33,478 bases of DNA from the NCBI GenBank assembly GCA_018815145.1, contig JAHIYL010000157.1, forward strand, positions 1 to 33,478. Reading direction: 5' to 3'. The notes under the pieces were generated by a model that worked only from the letters and a program-made list of their open reading frames with translations, had not been told where the DNA came from and did no database searches. Positions 7,028 to 14,756 of this stretch are shown here, one piece after another. The translations under genes were made by a program, and so were the position numbers. Origin of the DNA: Nanobdellota archaeon (lineage in GTDB: Archaea > Nanobdellota > Nanobdellia > Woesearchaeales > GW2011-AR15). Position 1 is the first letter of the stretch; each line of letters begins with the position of its first letter.

Positions 7028-8211
7028 ACAAAAACGAGTCGATTGAGGATTTTTCTAAATTCAACAAGGTTGCGAGCTTTTTTCTTTAGCCAACATCTCC
7101 CTTTGAGAGCAATTAATCTCATGTACCTGCATCCTTCACCTATTGTTCGGATGGTTCGATTTAGAGGTTTTAATAGTTCATCATTTCGCATCAAGACTAG
7201 ATTAGTGTAGGCTACAAGAACAGCGCATACGACTTTCTGTAACGCACCAAATTTGCGCACCTGGCAACTTTCTAATCCAAGATGCTGTTTAGCATCTCTA
7301 TGGTAAACCTCAATTTTCCACCGTTCTAAAAGCAGATTTAGTAGTGACTCATCATTCTGCTGCATAATGTTTGTAACATATATCCTAATTTCTTCTTCAT
7401 CTCCTGCTTTGTAGGAGATGATCAGCTTTTCTTTTCCTACACCTCTTTCACTTACTTCTACAGTATGGATGAAGTAAGCTTCACCATCTAAAAAATAAAA
7501 ATTGAAATCATCATCAGTTAGGGTTTGCAAATATTTCTCGATGCTTATTCTTTTTTGTCCATTTATGCTGATATTATTTGTCACTTTAGCTCCAATAATA
7601 TATTTTAATCCCCTTGCTCGCACTTCTTGTATAAGAAAATCTGCGTACAAACCTGCATCTGCAATAAAAAGCCAAATGGGCAGTTTTTTTATAGCATAAT
7701 CAAGTTGTTCTAGACAAATTTCTCTTGCTGTTTTAAATGGGTGTTCCATGTCAGTGTCTTCTTTTCGAAGATAAAAATCCGCACTAATAGGAAACTCGGT
7801 ATTTCCATCACTAAAAAAACTGTTGATAAGAAAATATCCCCAATCCTTTTTTTTGGACATGCCATTATAATGATAATTGGCATTTTCCATTTCTTTTCCA
7901 TATTTTTTTAAGAAGGTTGGATCGCATATGAATATTCCTCGTTTAAGCTTATTGAATGACTTAATTTGAGAAATTCTTCTGTTATTTATCCTAATTGGCT
8001 GCCATTCTGATGAAGTAAAAAAACGGTTTAAACTGCTTTGATCTATTCTTCCAAAGCAGTCATTTATCTCTTGAATTGTTTTGTTGTCAGAGACAACCAA
8101 CCCAATCACAAAATCACGAAAATTTTTGTACTGTGGACGAGTAAAGCATTTTTTATAAAATGAAATAAGTGCTTTAAACTTAGCAGGAATTTCTTTTAAT
8201 GGAAGTGACAT
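7009..8211 (-). CDS. DDE-type IS transposase (IS4/IS701-like), 400 aa
   Basis: This is a cut-and-paste transposase. An N-terminal helical DNA-binding region (about 1-85, with DQSSLNRFFTSSEW) precedes an RNase H-like catalytic core. The likely catalytic acids are Asp97 (IFICDPTFLKKYGKEM), Asp185 (LFIADAGLYADF) and Glu301 (ERWKIEVYHRDAKQHLGLES). The last resembles the Y-x2-R-x3-E-x6-K signature of IS4-type enzymes. Between the second Asp and the Glu is a beta-rich insertion (about 215-290). The C-terminal tail is basic. The gene begins 12 bp after the AbrB-like gene and has no clear ribosome binding site, so it is probably translated by coupling or at low level. Its stop codon is made of the outermost three bases of the element. 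It is full length, with no frameshift. Confidence 0.93.
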   Translation of the reverse strand: MSLPLKEIPAKFKALISFYKKCFTRPQYKNFRDFVIGLVVSDNKTIQEINDCFGRIDQSSLNRFFTSSEWQPIRINNRRISQIKSFNKLKRGIFICDPTFLKKYGKEMENANYHYNGMSKKKDWGYFLINSFFSDGNTEFPISADFYLRKEDTDMEHPFKTAREICLEQLDYAIKKLPIWLFIADAGLYADFLIQEVRARGLKYIIGAKVTNNISINGQKRISIEKYLQTLTDDDFNFYFLDGEAYFIHTVEVSERGVGKEKLIISYKAGDEEEIRIYVTNIMQQNDESLLNLLLERWKIEVYHRDAKQHLGLESCQVRKFGALQKVVCAVLVAYTNLVLMRNDELLKPLNRTIRTIGEGCRYMRLIALKGRCWLKKKARNLVEFRKILNRLVFVKNAKV

Positions 8212-8223
8212 GATTAAAAATGC

Positions 8224-8385
8224 TTAAACTTTTCGTAATTTTAATGAATTCTTGTCTAACAAACTCCATTCAAACTCTTCGCCCTTTTTGAATCCCATAA
8301 CTTGAGCAACTTGGGTTGGAAAATTTACATACCATTGCTCAGATTCTTTTCTTTTTATCAACTGAATTTTTGTTTTATACCCCAT
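8224..8385 (-). CDS. AbrB/SpoVT-like swapped-hairpin DNA-binding protein inside the IS (53 aa)
   Basis: This short gene starts at the ATG at 8385 with a GAGGTGAT ribosome binding site about 7 nt upstream. The product (MGYKTKIQLI ... KLRKV) has the AbrB/MazE/SpoVT layout: a first strand with KIQLIKR, then SEQWYVNFPTQVAQVMGFKKGEE, the typical Pro-x-x-hydrophobic-Ala and Gly-phi-x-x-Gly-(D/E) pattern, and a final strand SLKLRKV. Such proteins form dimers that bind DNA with a beta-barrel, often as autorepressors or antitoxins. It lies between the IS promoter and the transposase, with a 9+2+9 palindrome at the predicted transcription start. I infer that it represses its own promoter and so limits transposition. 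Confidence 0.8.
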   Translation of the reverse strand: MGYKTKIQLIKRKESEQWYVNFPTQVAQVMGFKKGEEFEWSLLDKNSLKLRKV

Positions 8386-8404
8386 ATTTAATCACCTCTA
8401 TTAT

Positions 8405-8424
8405 ATCTAGTTAAATAACTAGAT
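8405..8424. promoter_or_regulatory. Palindromic operator at the IS promoter
   Basis: ATCTAGTTA (8405-8413) is repeated inverted as TAACTAGAT (8416-8424) with AA between, a perfect 9-bp dyad. It lies just downstream of the minus-strand TATA box and covers the predicted transcription start near 8407, where a bound repressor would block initiation. The most likely binder is the AbrB-like protein encoded immediately downstream. Confidence 0.65.
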
Positions 8425-8428
8425 TTTA

Positions 8429-8436
8429 TTTATATA
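8429..8436 (-). promoter_or_regulatory. TATA box of the IS operon
   Basis: On the minus strand it reads TATATAAA inside a longer A/T run (8424-8440). Archaeal spacing puts the start near 8407, giving a leader of about 22 nt that contains the ribosome binding site of the AbrB-like gene. Confidence 0.55.
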
Positions 8437-8485
8437 TTTTTCTACACTCTAGTATATATTCAGAATTCATGCAGTATTTATCGAG

Positions 8486-8504
8486 GAAAAACGCAAAAGT
8501 TTAG
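8486..8504 (+). repeat. IS right terminal inverted repeat (19 bp)
   Basis: GAAAAACGCAAAAGTTTAG is the exact reverse complement of the left end at 7009-7027. Confidence 0.93.
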
Positions 8505-8509
8505 ATTAG
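8505..8509 (+). repeat. Target-site duplication, right copy (ATTAG)
   Basis: This is identical to 7004-7008. Removing one copy and the element rebuilds an intergenic region of about 88 bp between the lipoprotein and epimerase genes. Confidence 0.85.
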
Positions 8510-8515
8510 GAAAGA

Positions 8516-8523
8516 TTTAAATA
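8516..8523 (+). promoter_or_regulatory. TATA box of the epimerase gene, next to the IS insertion
   Basis: TTTAAATA with an upstream AGGAAAGA (8508-8515) as a possible BRE lies about 31 bp before the ATG at 8550. The IS target duplication ends at 8509, so the element stops at the edge of this promoter and leaves the core intact. Confidence 0.5.
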
Positions 8524-8549
8524 TTCTCATAAATGAAAGAAGAAGTATC

Positions 8550-9503
8550 ATGAAGACAATACTTGTGACCGGTGCCGCAGGCTTCATCGGAAGCAGCACC
8601 TGCGAAAAACTGATTAAAAAAAAATACATAGTGGTTGGTGTCGACAACCTGAATGACTACTACTCTCCGAAGGTCAAACTCAGAAATGTAAACGAGATCA
8701 AGAAGGATCCAAAATTCAGACTCTACCAGACTGACATAAGAGACTTTAATGGGATAGAAAAAATTTTTGCTCAAAACAAGATCGACAAGGTGATCCATCT
8801 TGCTGCAAGGGCAGGGGTGCGTCCCTCGCTCGAGCAGCCGCGCCTATATTTTGATGTCAATGTCAATGGGACACTGATTCTGCTTGAACTGGCAAAGGAA
8901 TTCAAGGTGAAAAATTTTGTGTTTGCATCTTCATCAAGTGTCTATGGAGAGAACAAAAAAGTGCCATTTTCTGAAGAGGATTTGACAGAAGATCAGATAA
9001 GTCCATACGCATCTTCAAAAAAATCAGGCGAACTCATATGCAGGACATACAGCCATCTCTTCAATATGAATGTTTCCTGCCTGCGTTTTTTTACTGTCTA
9101 TGGTCCAAGAGGACGACCTGATATGGCTCCCTTCATATTCACTGACCTAATATCAAAGGGAAGAACAATCGATATGTATGGTGACGGCACCTCAAAACGT
9201 GATTATACCTATATAGATGATATCACTGATGGTATCATAGGCGCTCTTGAAAAGGATTTCCGGTTTGAGATTTTCAACCTTGGTAATTCTGATCCTATAC
9301 CTTTAAAAAATTTCATTTCCATCATTGAAAAAAATCTGGGGAAAAAAGCAAAAATAAAAAAAAAACCTATGCAGCAGGGAGATGTTCTGATCACATACGC
9401 TGACATTGCAAAGGCTAAAAAGATGCTCGGATATAATCCAAAGACTGACATTGAGCAAGGTATGAAAAAATTCATCGAGTGGTACAAGAAAAATAATTCA
9501 TAG
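8550..9503 (+). CDS. NAD-dependent nucleotide-sugar epimerase (UDP-glucuronate/UDP-glucose 4-epimerase-like)
   Basis: This is an extended short-chain dehydrogenase/reductase of 317 residues, the usual family length. The NAD-binding GAAGFIGSS (residues 8-16) opens the Rossmann fold. The catalytic set is the Ser128-130 region (FASSSSVYGE) with Tyr153 and Lys157 (SPYASSKK). NLNDYYSPKVKLRN and AARAGVRPSLEQP match the UDP-glucuronate 4-epimerase/CapI-like subgroup better than GalE. It probably supplies an epimerised nucleotide sugar such as UDP-galacturonate to the glycosyltransferases encoded downstream. The start follows a TATA box at 8516-8523. Exact substrate is uncertain because UDP-glucose and N-acetyl sugars are handled by close relatives. 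Confidence 0.9.
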   Translation: MKTILVTGAAGFIGSSTCEKLIKKKYIVVGVDNLNDYYSPKVKLRNVNEIKKDPKFRLYQTDIRDFNGIEKIFAQNKIDKVIHLAARAGVRPSLEQPRLYFDVNVNGTLILLELAKEFKVKNFVFASSSSVYGENKKVPFSEEDLTEDQISPYASSKKSGELICRTYSHLFNMNVSCLRFFTVYGPRGRPDMAPFIFTDLISKGRTIDMYGDGTSKRDYTYIDDITDGIIGALEKDFRFEIFNLGNSDPIPLKNFISIIEKNLGKKAKIKKKPMQQGDVLITYADIAKAKKMLGYNPKTDIEQGMKKFIEWYKKNNS

Positions 9504-9511
9504 AATTTTTC

Positions 9512-10081
9512 CTATAGGAGAGATCTCACAAAAGTTCCGAATATTGAAAATACAACAATATTGAAGCAGAAATTTGTGCCTGTATAGGCTATGTTCTCAG
9601 TTATTCCAAGATTCAATATTTTCATGGACATTCCAAATAGGATAATATTATTCATTATTGTTATTATTATTCCCAGAGTGAAAGTATTTGCATATGGAAA
9701 AAATGATGCGGCAACTGCAGCTAAACAATATGTAAAGATCATCAGGAAATGATCTGCTAGCATGCCTCCTGAATAAAATGATGCTATAAGTTTTGTGGAT
9801 ACTGCTACAAAAAGTCCCCACTTCAGCCCAAAAGCCTGCGTTATGACAATTGTAGAAAATGTCGAGAGCTCTAGATCAGTCGGCATGCCTCTTTTGAACT
9901 GAAAGTCAACAAGCTTGGCATTGAAGACAATCGCCAAAGCGACAAATATCAGAATCTTTGGATTGATATAAAACGACGCGATGAACAAGATGACAAGACC
10001 CATTATGACCTTTTTCAAAATATCAATGGAAAAGAAACTTTTTCCCCGTGCTTTTTTTTTGGTGCTTAATCTTTTTTTCAT
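9512..10081 (-). CDS. Multi-pass membrane protein, unknown function (189 aa)
   Basis: I choose the ATG at 10081 rather than the TTG one codon upstream. A TATA-like TTTATATAAA (about 10104-10113, minus strand) is about 28 bp before it, fitting a leaderless message. The N-terminus is strongly basic (KKRLSTKKKARGK) and is followed by about five to six hydrophobic segments, including VIMGLVILFIASFYI, ILIFVALAIVFN, FLMIFTYCLAAVAASFF, LGIIITIMNNIILFGMSM and the C-terminal FNIVVFSIFGTFV. A conserved-looking loop, FKRGMPTDLELSTFST, could face the cytoplasm. Size and topology recall MreD-like or ECF substrate-binding membrane proteins, but I see no decisive motif. It converges with the epimerase gene (8-bp gap) and diverges from the GT-C genes, so an envelope role is plausible. 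Confidence 0.75.
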   Translation of the reverse strand: MKKRLSTKKKARGKSFFSIDILKKVIMGLVILFIASFYINPKILIFVALAIVFNAKLVDFQFKRGMPTDLELSTFSTIVITQAFGLKWGLFVAVSTKLIASFYSGGMLADHFLMIFTYCLAAVAASFFPYANTFTLGIIITIMNNIILFGMSMKILNLGITENIAYTGTNFCFNIVVFSIFGTFVRSLL

Positions 10082-10167
10082 CAAACCAAGATTATATTTT
10101 TCTTTTATATAAATATTTGTCTTGAAATCAGTTAAAAATATATATTTTGATCATCTCTTCATTATCC
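10082..10167. promoter_or_regulatory. Divergent promoters of the membrane protein and GT-C genes
   Basis: Two A/T boxes lie back to back. AATATTTATATAAAAG (10102-10117, minus strand) sits about 28 bp before the ATG at 10081, and AAAAATATATATTTT (10134-10148, plus) sits about 27 bp before the ATG at 10168. Both genes therefore look leaderless, and neither start has a ribosome binding site. Confidence 0.5.
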
Positions 10168-11676
10168 ATGAAAAAATTGCATCCCATGTTTTGGGTAACG
10201 ATCATATTCCTTATATCTGTATCAATCAGATTAATCCTGACAATGCAGAGCAATTATTTCAGCGATGATTCTTCCTATTTCACATTGAGACAAGTCGAGC
10301 ACATAAGCAATACAGGACGACCTCTCATAGATGATGAACTCTCTTACAGCGGAAGAAGGTTCATCTTCCTGCCATTCTACCATTACATCCTGGCATTCTT
10401 TTCGATTTTCCTTCCTTCGTGGCTTGTGGGAAAAATTATATCTAATATTCTGGCAGCATCGATAATTTTTTCTGTATATCTCATCTCCTATCAGGTCACA
10501 AAGAGTCGGAAAGCATCGCTTTTTGCGGCAGTGATTTCAGCCTTTACTCCAATATATCTGTCAAATACAATCAACAGCCTCAATGTAAATTCACTCGCAT
10601 TACCAACCACTTTCTTCTTCCTGTATCATTATCTCATGCTGACCAAAAAAACCAATTCAATCAATTTCATCCTTGCGTTTCTTTTTGTACTTATATTCAG
10701 CACTTCTCTTTCCTCTTTTCTGATAGTCGGATTGATACTTTATTCACTGTTGTGCTATGCAGAAAAAATCAAGATAGATAAAAAAGAGACAGAACTGATT
10801 TTATTTTCAGTATTCTTTTTTCTATGGACAAATTTTATCATATATAAGAATGCATTCCAATCTCAGGGAATCAGTATCATATGGCAGAACATTCCTCAAT
10901 TCCTATTTGAAAAATATTTTGTTCATATCTCTCTTTTTGAAGCAATATTGGGCATAGGCCTTGTCCCTCTTGTTCTTGGAACATGGACAATATTCAATTA
11001 TCTGTTTAAAAAAAAGAGCCAATCAACATACCTTTTGATATCATTATGCATCTCGGGATTCATCCTTTCCTGGTTCAGGCTGATAAATTTCACTGATGCC
11101 TTAATGTATCTCTCAATCCTACTGGCATTACTCTCTTCAATTATAATCAGAGACAGCCTTCTTCTGATTCGGAAAACCAAATTTGCAAAGCAGGAAAAAC
11201 TCTTCCTGATCATGCTGTTTTTTCTCATCCTTCTGACAGGCATTATCCCTTCAATCCAATTTTCATATGACACGATAAAAGATTCACCAACTGAAACAGA
11301 CGTTAATGCTTTCACCTGGCTGAAGAACAACACTAAAGAAGATTCAATAATTTTGGCAACTATTGAAGAAGGGCATTATATATCGTATTTTGGAGACAGA
11401 AAGAATGTGCTTGATTCAAATTTTCTTTTGATCTCAAACATAGACTTAAGGATAAATGACACTGAAGAGATCTATACTACCCCCTATAAAATCAATGCAC
11501 TTACATTGCTTGAAAAATATGACGTAGATTACATCATTTTTAGTCAGCATGCAGAAAAAGAATACAATATTACCGGTATTTCATACGCCATGGATGATTG
11601 TTTCAGCAAAGTGTATAGCAAAACTCTGGATATTTTCAAAGTCAAATGCTCCCTGGAAAAAAATGAAAGAAAATGA
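10168..11676 (+). CDS. GT-C-like membrane glycosyltransferase (copy 1, acidic loop motif present)
   Basis: An in-frame TTG exists at 10147, but the ATG at 10168 is preferred because of the TATA box about 27 bp upstream (502 aa). About ten to twelve hydrophobic helices fill residues 8-380, followed by a soluble C-terminal domain (WLKNNTKEDSIILATIEEGHYISYF onward). The first external loop after helix 1 contains SNYFSDDSSYF with Asp33-Asp34, the place where PMT, GT39 and STT3-type lipid-linked sugar transferases carry their catalytic acid. The protein probably uses a polyprenyl-phosphate sugar to glycosylate an acceptor on the outer face of the membrane. The soluble tail resembles the C-terminal domains of archaeal GT-C proteins. 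Copy 2 follows with a 14-bp overlap. Acceptor and sugar cannot be told. Confidence 0.75.
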   Translation: MKKLHPMFWVTIIFLISVSIRLILTMQSNYFSDDSSYFTLRQVEHISNTGRPLIDDELSYSGRRFIFLPFYHYILAFFSIFLPSWLVGKIISNILAASIIFSVYLISYQVTKSRKASLFAAVISAFTPIYLSNTINSLNVNSLALPTTFFFLYHYLMLTKKTNSINFILAFLFVLIFSTSLSSFLIVGLILYSLLCYAEKIKIDKKETELILFSVFFFLWTNFIIYKNAFQSQGISIIWQNIPQFLFEKYFVHISLFEAILGIGLVPLVLGTWTIFNYLFKKKSQSTYLLISLCISGFILSWFRLINFTDALMYLSILLALLSSIIIRDSLLLIRKTKFAKQEKLFLIMLFFLILLTGIIPSIQFSYDTIKDSPTETDVNAFTWLKNNTKEDSIILATIEEGHYISYFGDRKNVLDSNFLLISNIDLRINDTEEIYTTPYKINALTLLEKYDVDYIIFSQHAEKEYNITGISYAMDDCFSKVYSKTLDIFKVKCSLEKNERK

Positions 11677-13054
11677 ACTGAAACTCCTGACATTGCTGAT
11701 AATAGTAAATGTCCTGCTCTTAATAAGTCCACACATACTCAGGTATAAAGAAAACCCGTATCTTATGGGGTCATCATCTTATTTTCACATATGGGTATCC
11801 AAAAATATTGAGGGAAATGTTTTTTCTCCAATAGAAGACACTCTTTTTTTTGGAGGAAGAGAAATTGAAGTTTCCATATCAGAAATCATCCTTTCATTTT
11901 TCACTAATAAGGAGATGGTCATGAAGATTCTTCCTTTTGTTTTAGGCATCCTTTCCACACTGATTTTTTACCTGATATTAAGAAGGCTGAAGGTTCCAAA
12001 AATAAAAAGCTTCTTTACATGCCTGATACTGATCCTATCTCCAATTTACATCAATACCTTTTCAATTTACAACAATTTTTTCATTGCTGTATTTTTAGTC
12101 CTCTTATCAAGCTTTTTTCTTTTGAAAGAAAATTATTTTTTTGCCTTTTTGATGTTCATTCTGATCGTATTTATCCATCTCAACAGCATTTTTATTATCC
12201 TTATAATGCTATTGATTTTCTATTATAAAACAAAAGAAAAAAATTCAATGCTGTATTTTATTTTGGCTGCCCTTTTTTTTGCTTTTGCAGTCATTGTTGG
12301 CACTCTTACAAAAGAGGTTGGTTTTTCACCTTTACTGCAGAATATCATATCTGATTTTGGTGCAGATATTGGTTTTGGTATATTTTCATTATTACTATCT
12401 TCAATTGGAATTCTATTGTCATGGAAAAGAAAAAAGGAAAATTTGCTGTTGTATCTGATGCTATTGACATTTGCAATATTGACCATATATTCTATAGAAT
12501 TCATTATTTATCTGGAATATTTCATGGTATATTTTGCGGGAATTGCATTTGTGAAATTGCTGGATTATAAATGGCAGCTTGTTGCAATAAAGCAATATGC
12601 CATCCTTCTGATATTATGCGGATTGTTCTTTTCCAGTGGATCCTATATTAACCGATTGGTTCATCTTCAACCTACTCCGGAGGAAGTCCTGAGCCTGGAA
12701 TGGCTCAGCAAAAATTCAGCTGAATATGAGGTTGTACTGACACAATACAAAAATGGAAATCTGATAGTATCATTGGCCGGCCGGCCTGTGATAAGTGATG
12801 AATATTATTTTATATCATCAAAAGAAAAGATCCGGATTGAGGACTCTAATAGAATTTTTTACTCAAGAATACTTAAGGATACAAAAGAACTTTTGGACAA
12901 ATACAGCATAAGATACATCTGGATTAATCCACAAATGAAAAAAGAGATATGGAAAAAAGATGAAGAAGGTCTTCTTTTTCTCTTAGACAACAGCAATTCA
13001 TTCAAGAAGATTTATGATTTCAAAGGAATTGAAATCTGGAAATACACTGAATAA
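11663..13054 (+). CDS. GT-C-like membrane protein (copy 2, acidic loop motif lost)
   Basis: The ATG at 11663 overlaps the end of the preceding gene by 14 bp and is the first one placing the N-terminal helix correctly (463 aa). A longer in-frame extension to 11549 would lie wholly inside the upstream gene and is rejected. The architecture copies its neighbour: one N-terminal span, an external loop, about ten further spans and a soluble tail (LEWLSKNSAEYEVVLTQYKNGN onward). The loop aligns with copy 1, but SNYFSDDSSYF becomes NPYLMGSSSYF, so the paired aspartates are replaced by Gly36-Ser37. It may be a regulatory or scaffold partner of copy 1, or use other acids (IEDT at about 57-60). The pair reads as an ancient tandem duplication. 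Confidence 0.72.
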   Translation: MKENELKLLTLLIIVNVLLLISPHILRYKENPYLMGSSSYFHIWVSKNIEGNVFSPIEDTLFFGGREIEVSISEIILSFFTNKEMVMKILPFVLGILSTLIFYLILRRLKVPKIKSFFTCLILILSPIYINTFSIYNNFFIAVFLVLLSSFFLLKENYFFAFLMFILIVFIHLNSIFIILIMLLIFYYKTKEKNSMLYFILAALFFAFAVIVGTLTKEVGFSPLLQNIISDFGADIGFGIFSLLLSSIGILLSWKRKKENLLLYLMLLTFAILTIYSIEFIIYLEYFMVYFAGIAFVKLLDYKWQLVAIKQYAILLILCGLFFSSGSYINRLVHLQPTPEEVLSLEWLSKNSAEYEVVLTQYKNGNLIVSLAGRPVISDEYYFISSKEKIRIEDSNRIFYSRILKDTKELLDKYSIRYIWINPQMKKEIWKKDEEGLLFLLDNSNSFKKIYDFKGIEIWKYTE

Positions 13055-13059
13055 TATCT

Positions 13060-14187
13060 TTATTTCCCAATTTTCTTATTAAACTCATGAATGATATCCT
13101 CAACAATCCTGGAAGTAGAATCATGTTTTGAAAATAAACTCATGTTTGCTCTAAAGAAGTATCTTAATTTTTTTTCATTGATAAGATTTGATATTCTTTT
13201 CAGTATCTTACTGTGTGAATTCTCATAGTATCCCAACTTATGCTTAAGTATGAAGTTTACATTCGCATCCTCTTGCCCGCCAAGTGATTTAAATGCAAAG
13301 ATAGGAAGTCTTTTGGAAAAACATTCTGAAACTGCTACACCTCCTGGTTTTCCCAAAAATATATCTGATGCATCCATAAGCTGCGCGACCTCTTCAGTAT
13401 AATCCAATATATGCACAGGGTTTCTTGATTTTTTGATCTTTTTCCTTAAATAATTACCAAGCTTCCTGTTTGTACCGCAGAGGACAATCAATTGTATAGG
13501 AAGATCTGCATCTGATAATTTTATCACCAGTTTTTCAGTGAATTTTTGTGCAAAACCCAGTCCTCCTCTCATCATAATGATATTGAATTTTGAAGGATGC
13601 ATACAAAACCTTTCTAAAGTTTTATCTCTGTCGAAATGGGTATTGAATTCTTTTCTCAAAGGAAGACCATAGCTTTTTGCTGTTGCTCTTTTGAGGGTTT
13701 TTTTTATTTCATTATTAAAGGATTCATGCGGAGTATAGAATATATCTGTTCCTGCAATCAGGTCAAATGGTCTGTTTATGTAGTCTGTCAATATCTGTAC
13801 ATTCAACAAAAAAGGATTTTTTTTTCTGAGTGCATTTCCAACTATGGCTCCGGCGGGAAAGGTAGAGACGACAACATCTACTTTTTGATTTCCAAGCGGG
13901 CCTATGATTTTTTTCTGGTACTTTTTGGAATTTTTTATTACATATCTATTGAAGGATTCTGAAAATAAAAGATGTTTGCTGATGGGGTCATAGATCAATT
14001 TAAAATAATGAGCCATAAAAACCCACCACCTTGTCAGGAGCCACCTATGGAATGGATGAAGATAATCATTGATATCAATGCTGTGAATCTCAATAGCTGA
14101 ATCTTTTTTCAGGAATCCTTTTCTGAGAGAGTCAGCAACCTGGGTATGGCCTGAGCCTGAAGAACATGATATTATTGCAACTCTCAT
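13060..14187 (-). CDS. MurG/MGDG-synthase-like glycosyltransferase (GT28-type, GT-B fold)
   Basis: The 375-residue product has a two-domain GT-B fold. The N-terminal MGDG-synthase-type domain opens with AIISCSSGSGHTQVADSL (residues 4-21) and DINDYLHPFHRWL, and contains VVVSTFPAG (about 104-112). The C-terminal nucleotide-sugar domain has MMRGGLGFAQKF, LIVLCGTNRKL and the donor-site segment MDASDIFLGKPGGVAVSEC (about 268-286). Relatives transfer hexoses to diacylglycerol or undecaprenyl-type lipids at the cytoplasmic membrane face. Here it may glycosylate an archaeal lipid or prime an envelope polymer. It lies 15 bp after the Yip1-like gene, presumably in the same transcript, and converges with the GT-C genes (5-bp gap). 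Donor and acceptor are not determined. Confidence 0.88.
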   Translation of the reverse strand: MRVAIISCSSGSGHTQVADSLRKGFLKKDSAIEIHSIDINDYLHPFHRWLLTRWWVFMAHYFKLIYDPISKHLLFSESFNRYVIKNSKKYQKKIIGPLGNQKVDVVVSTFPAGAIVGNALRKKNPFLLNVQILTDYINRPFDLIAGTDIFYTPHESFNNEIKKTLKRATAKSYGLPLRKEFNTHFDRDKTLERFCMHPSKFNIIMMRGGLGFAQKFTEKLVIKLSDADLPIQLIVLCGTNRKLGNYLRKKIKKSRNPVHILDYTEEVAQLMDASDIFLGKPGGVAVSECFSKRLPIFAFKSLGGQEDANVNFILKHKLGYYENSHSKILKRISNLINEKKLRYFFRANMSLFSKHDSTSRIVEDIIHEFNKKIGK

Positions 14188-14202
14188 TTGATTTGTAATG
14201 GC

Positions 14203-14679
14203 TCAATTGGACCTGTAGGAACTGACTCCTTCTAAAAATAAAAATATTGACCAGATTATAAGAGATGGCACAAACACCGGGAACCATGAAAAAAGAATCA
14301 GTGGTGTCAAAGCATAAAAGAGTATCTTCAACAAATCATAATATTTAATTTTTCTGAACATTGGGTTCAGGATAATACTCAAAAAGAAAACAATGAATGT
14401 GCCTGCGAACAGATAAAAAAAGAACATTGCAAAACCTATTCCAAAACCATAATTAAGTACATTCAGATAATTAATCTCAACATTACTGAAGATGTCAAAG
14501 TATATTGATTTAATGAATCCAAATACAACATTCACTCCAAAAGCCAGACCAGCACAAATCAGGAGAAGTATCATATAGTCTCCTAAAATATCCTCAAAAC
14601 TTTTGCTTTTCATATCTTTGAATGAGCTTTTTGGATCTGACAATACCATGATTGCTCTTTTTATCCTTTTTTTTATCAT
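14203..14679 (-). CDS. Yip1-family membrane protein (158 aa)
   Basis: The protein has a short basic cytoplasmic N-terminus with the family-typical DPKSSFKDMKSKSF (about 15-28), then about four to five membrane spans (YMILLLICAGLAFGVNVVFGF, FGIGFAMFFFYLFAGTFIVFFLSIIL, LLKILFYALTPLILFSWFPVF and LIIWSIFLFLEGV). The YALTPLILFSW segment is a common feature of prokaryotic YIP1-domain proteins. Their function is unknown; they often occur beside envelope and transport genes. A TATA-like AAATTTATATTG (about 14708-14719, minus strand) and a GGGAAGG ribosome binding site before the start suggest an internal promoter, so this gene and the GT28-like gene may be expressed apart from the GT2 operon. Confidence 0.75.
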   Translation of the reverse strand: MIKKRIKRAIMVLSDPKSSFKDMKSKSFEDILGDYMILLLICAGLAFGVNVVFGFIKSIYFDIFSNVEINYLNVLNYGFGIGFAMFFFYLFAGTFIVFFLSIILNPMFRKIKYYDLLKILFYALTPLILFSWFPVFVPSLIIWSIFLFLEGVSSYRSN

Positions 14680-14756
14680 CTTATAATCCTTCCCTAATTT
14701 TTAATGCAATATAAATTTTTTCATTAAAAAAACCTACTCAAACAACCACAATTGGT

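Larger units (their letters stand above)
7009..8504. mobile_element. Complete insertion sequence, 1496 bp, DDE transposase plus AbrB-like gene
   Basis: The element is bounded by perfect 19-bp inverted repeats, CTAAACTTTTGCGTTTTTC at 7009-7027 and its exact reverse complement at 8486-8504, flanked by the 5-bp direct repeat ATTAG. It carries an AbrB-like gene and a DDE transposase on the minus strand, both intact. Perfect termini, a clean duplication and unbroken reading frames point to recent insertion and probably an active element. The transposase looks closest to the IS4/IS701-like group, but family naming needs a database search. It landed between the lipoprotein gene and the epimerase gene without breaking either. 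Confidence 0.93.

Noticed and set aside
11549..11662. N-terminal extension of the second GT-C protein
   Set aside because: It would lie entirely within the upstream gene and precedes the natural membrane-helix start at 11663.
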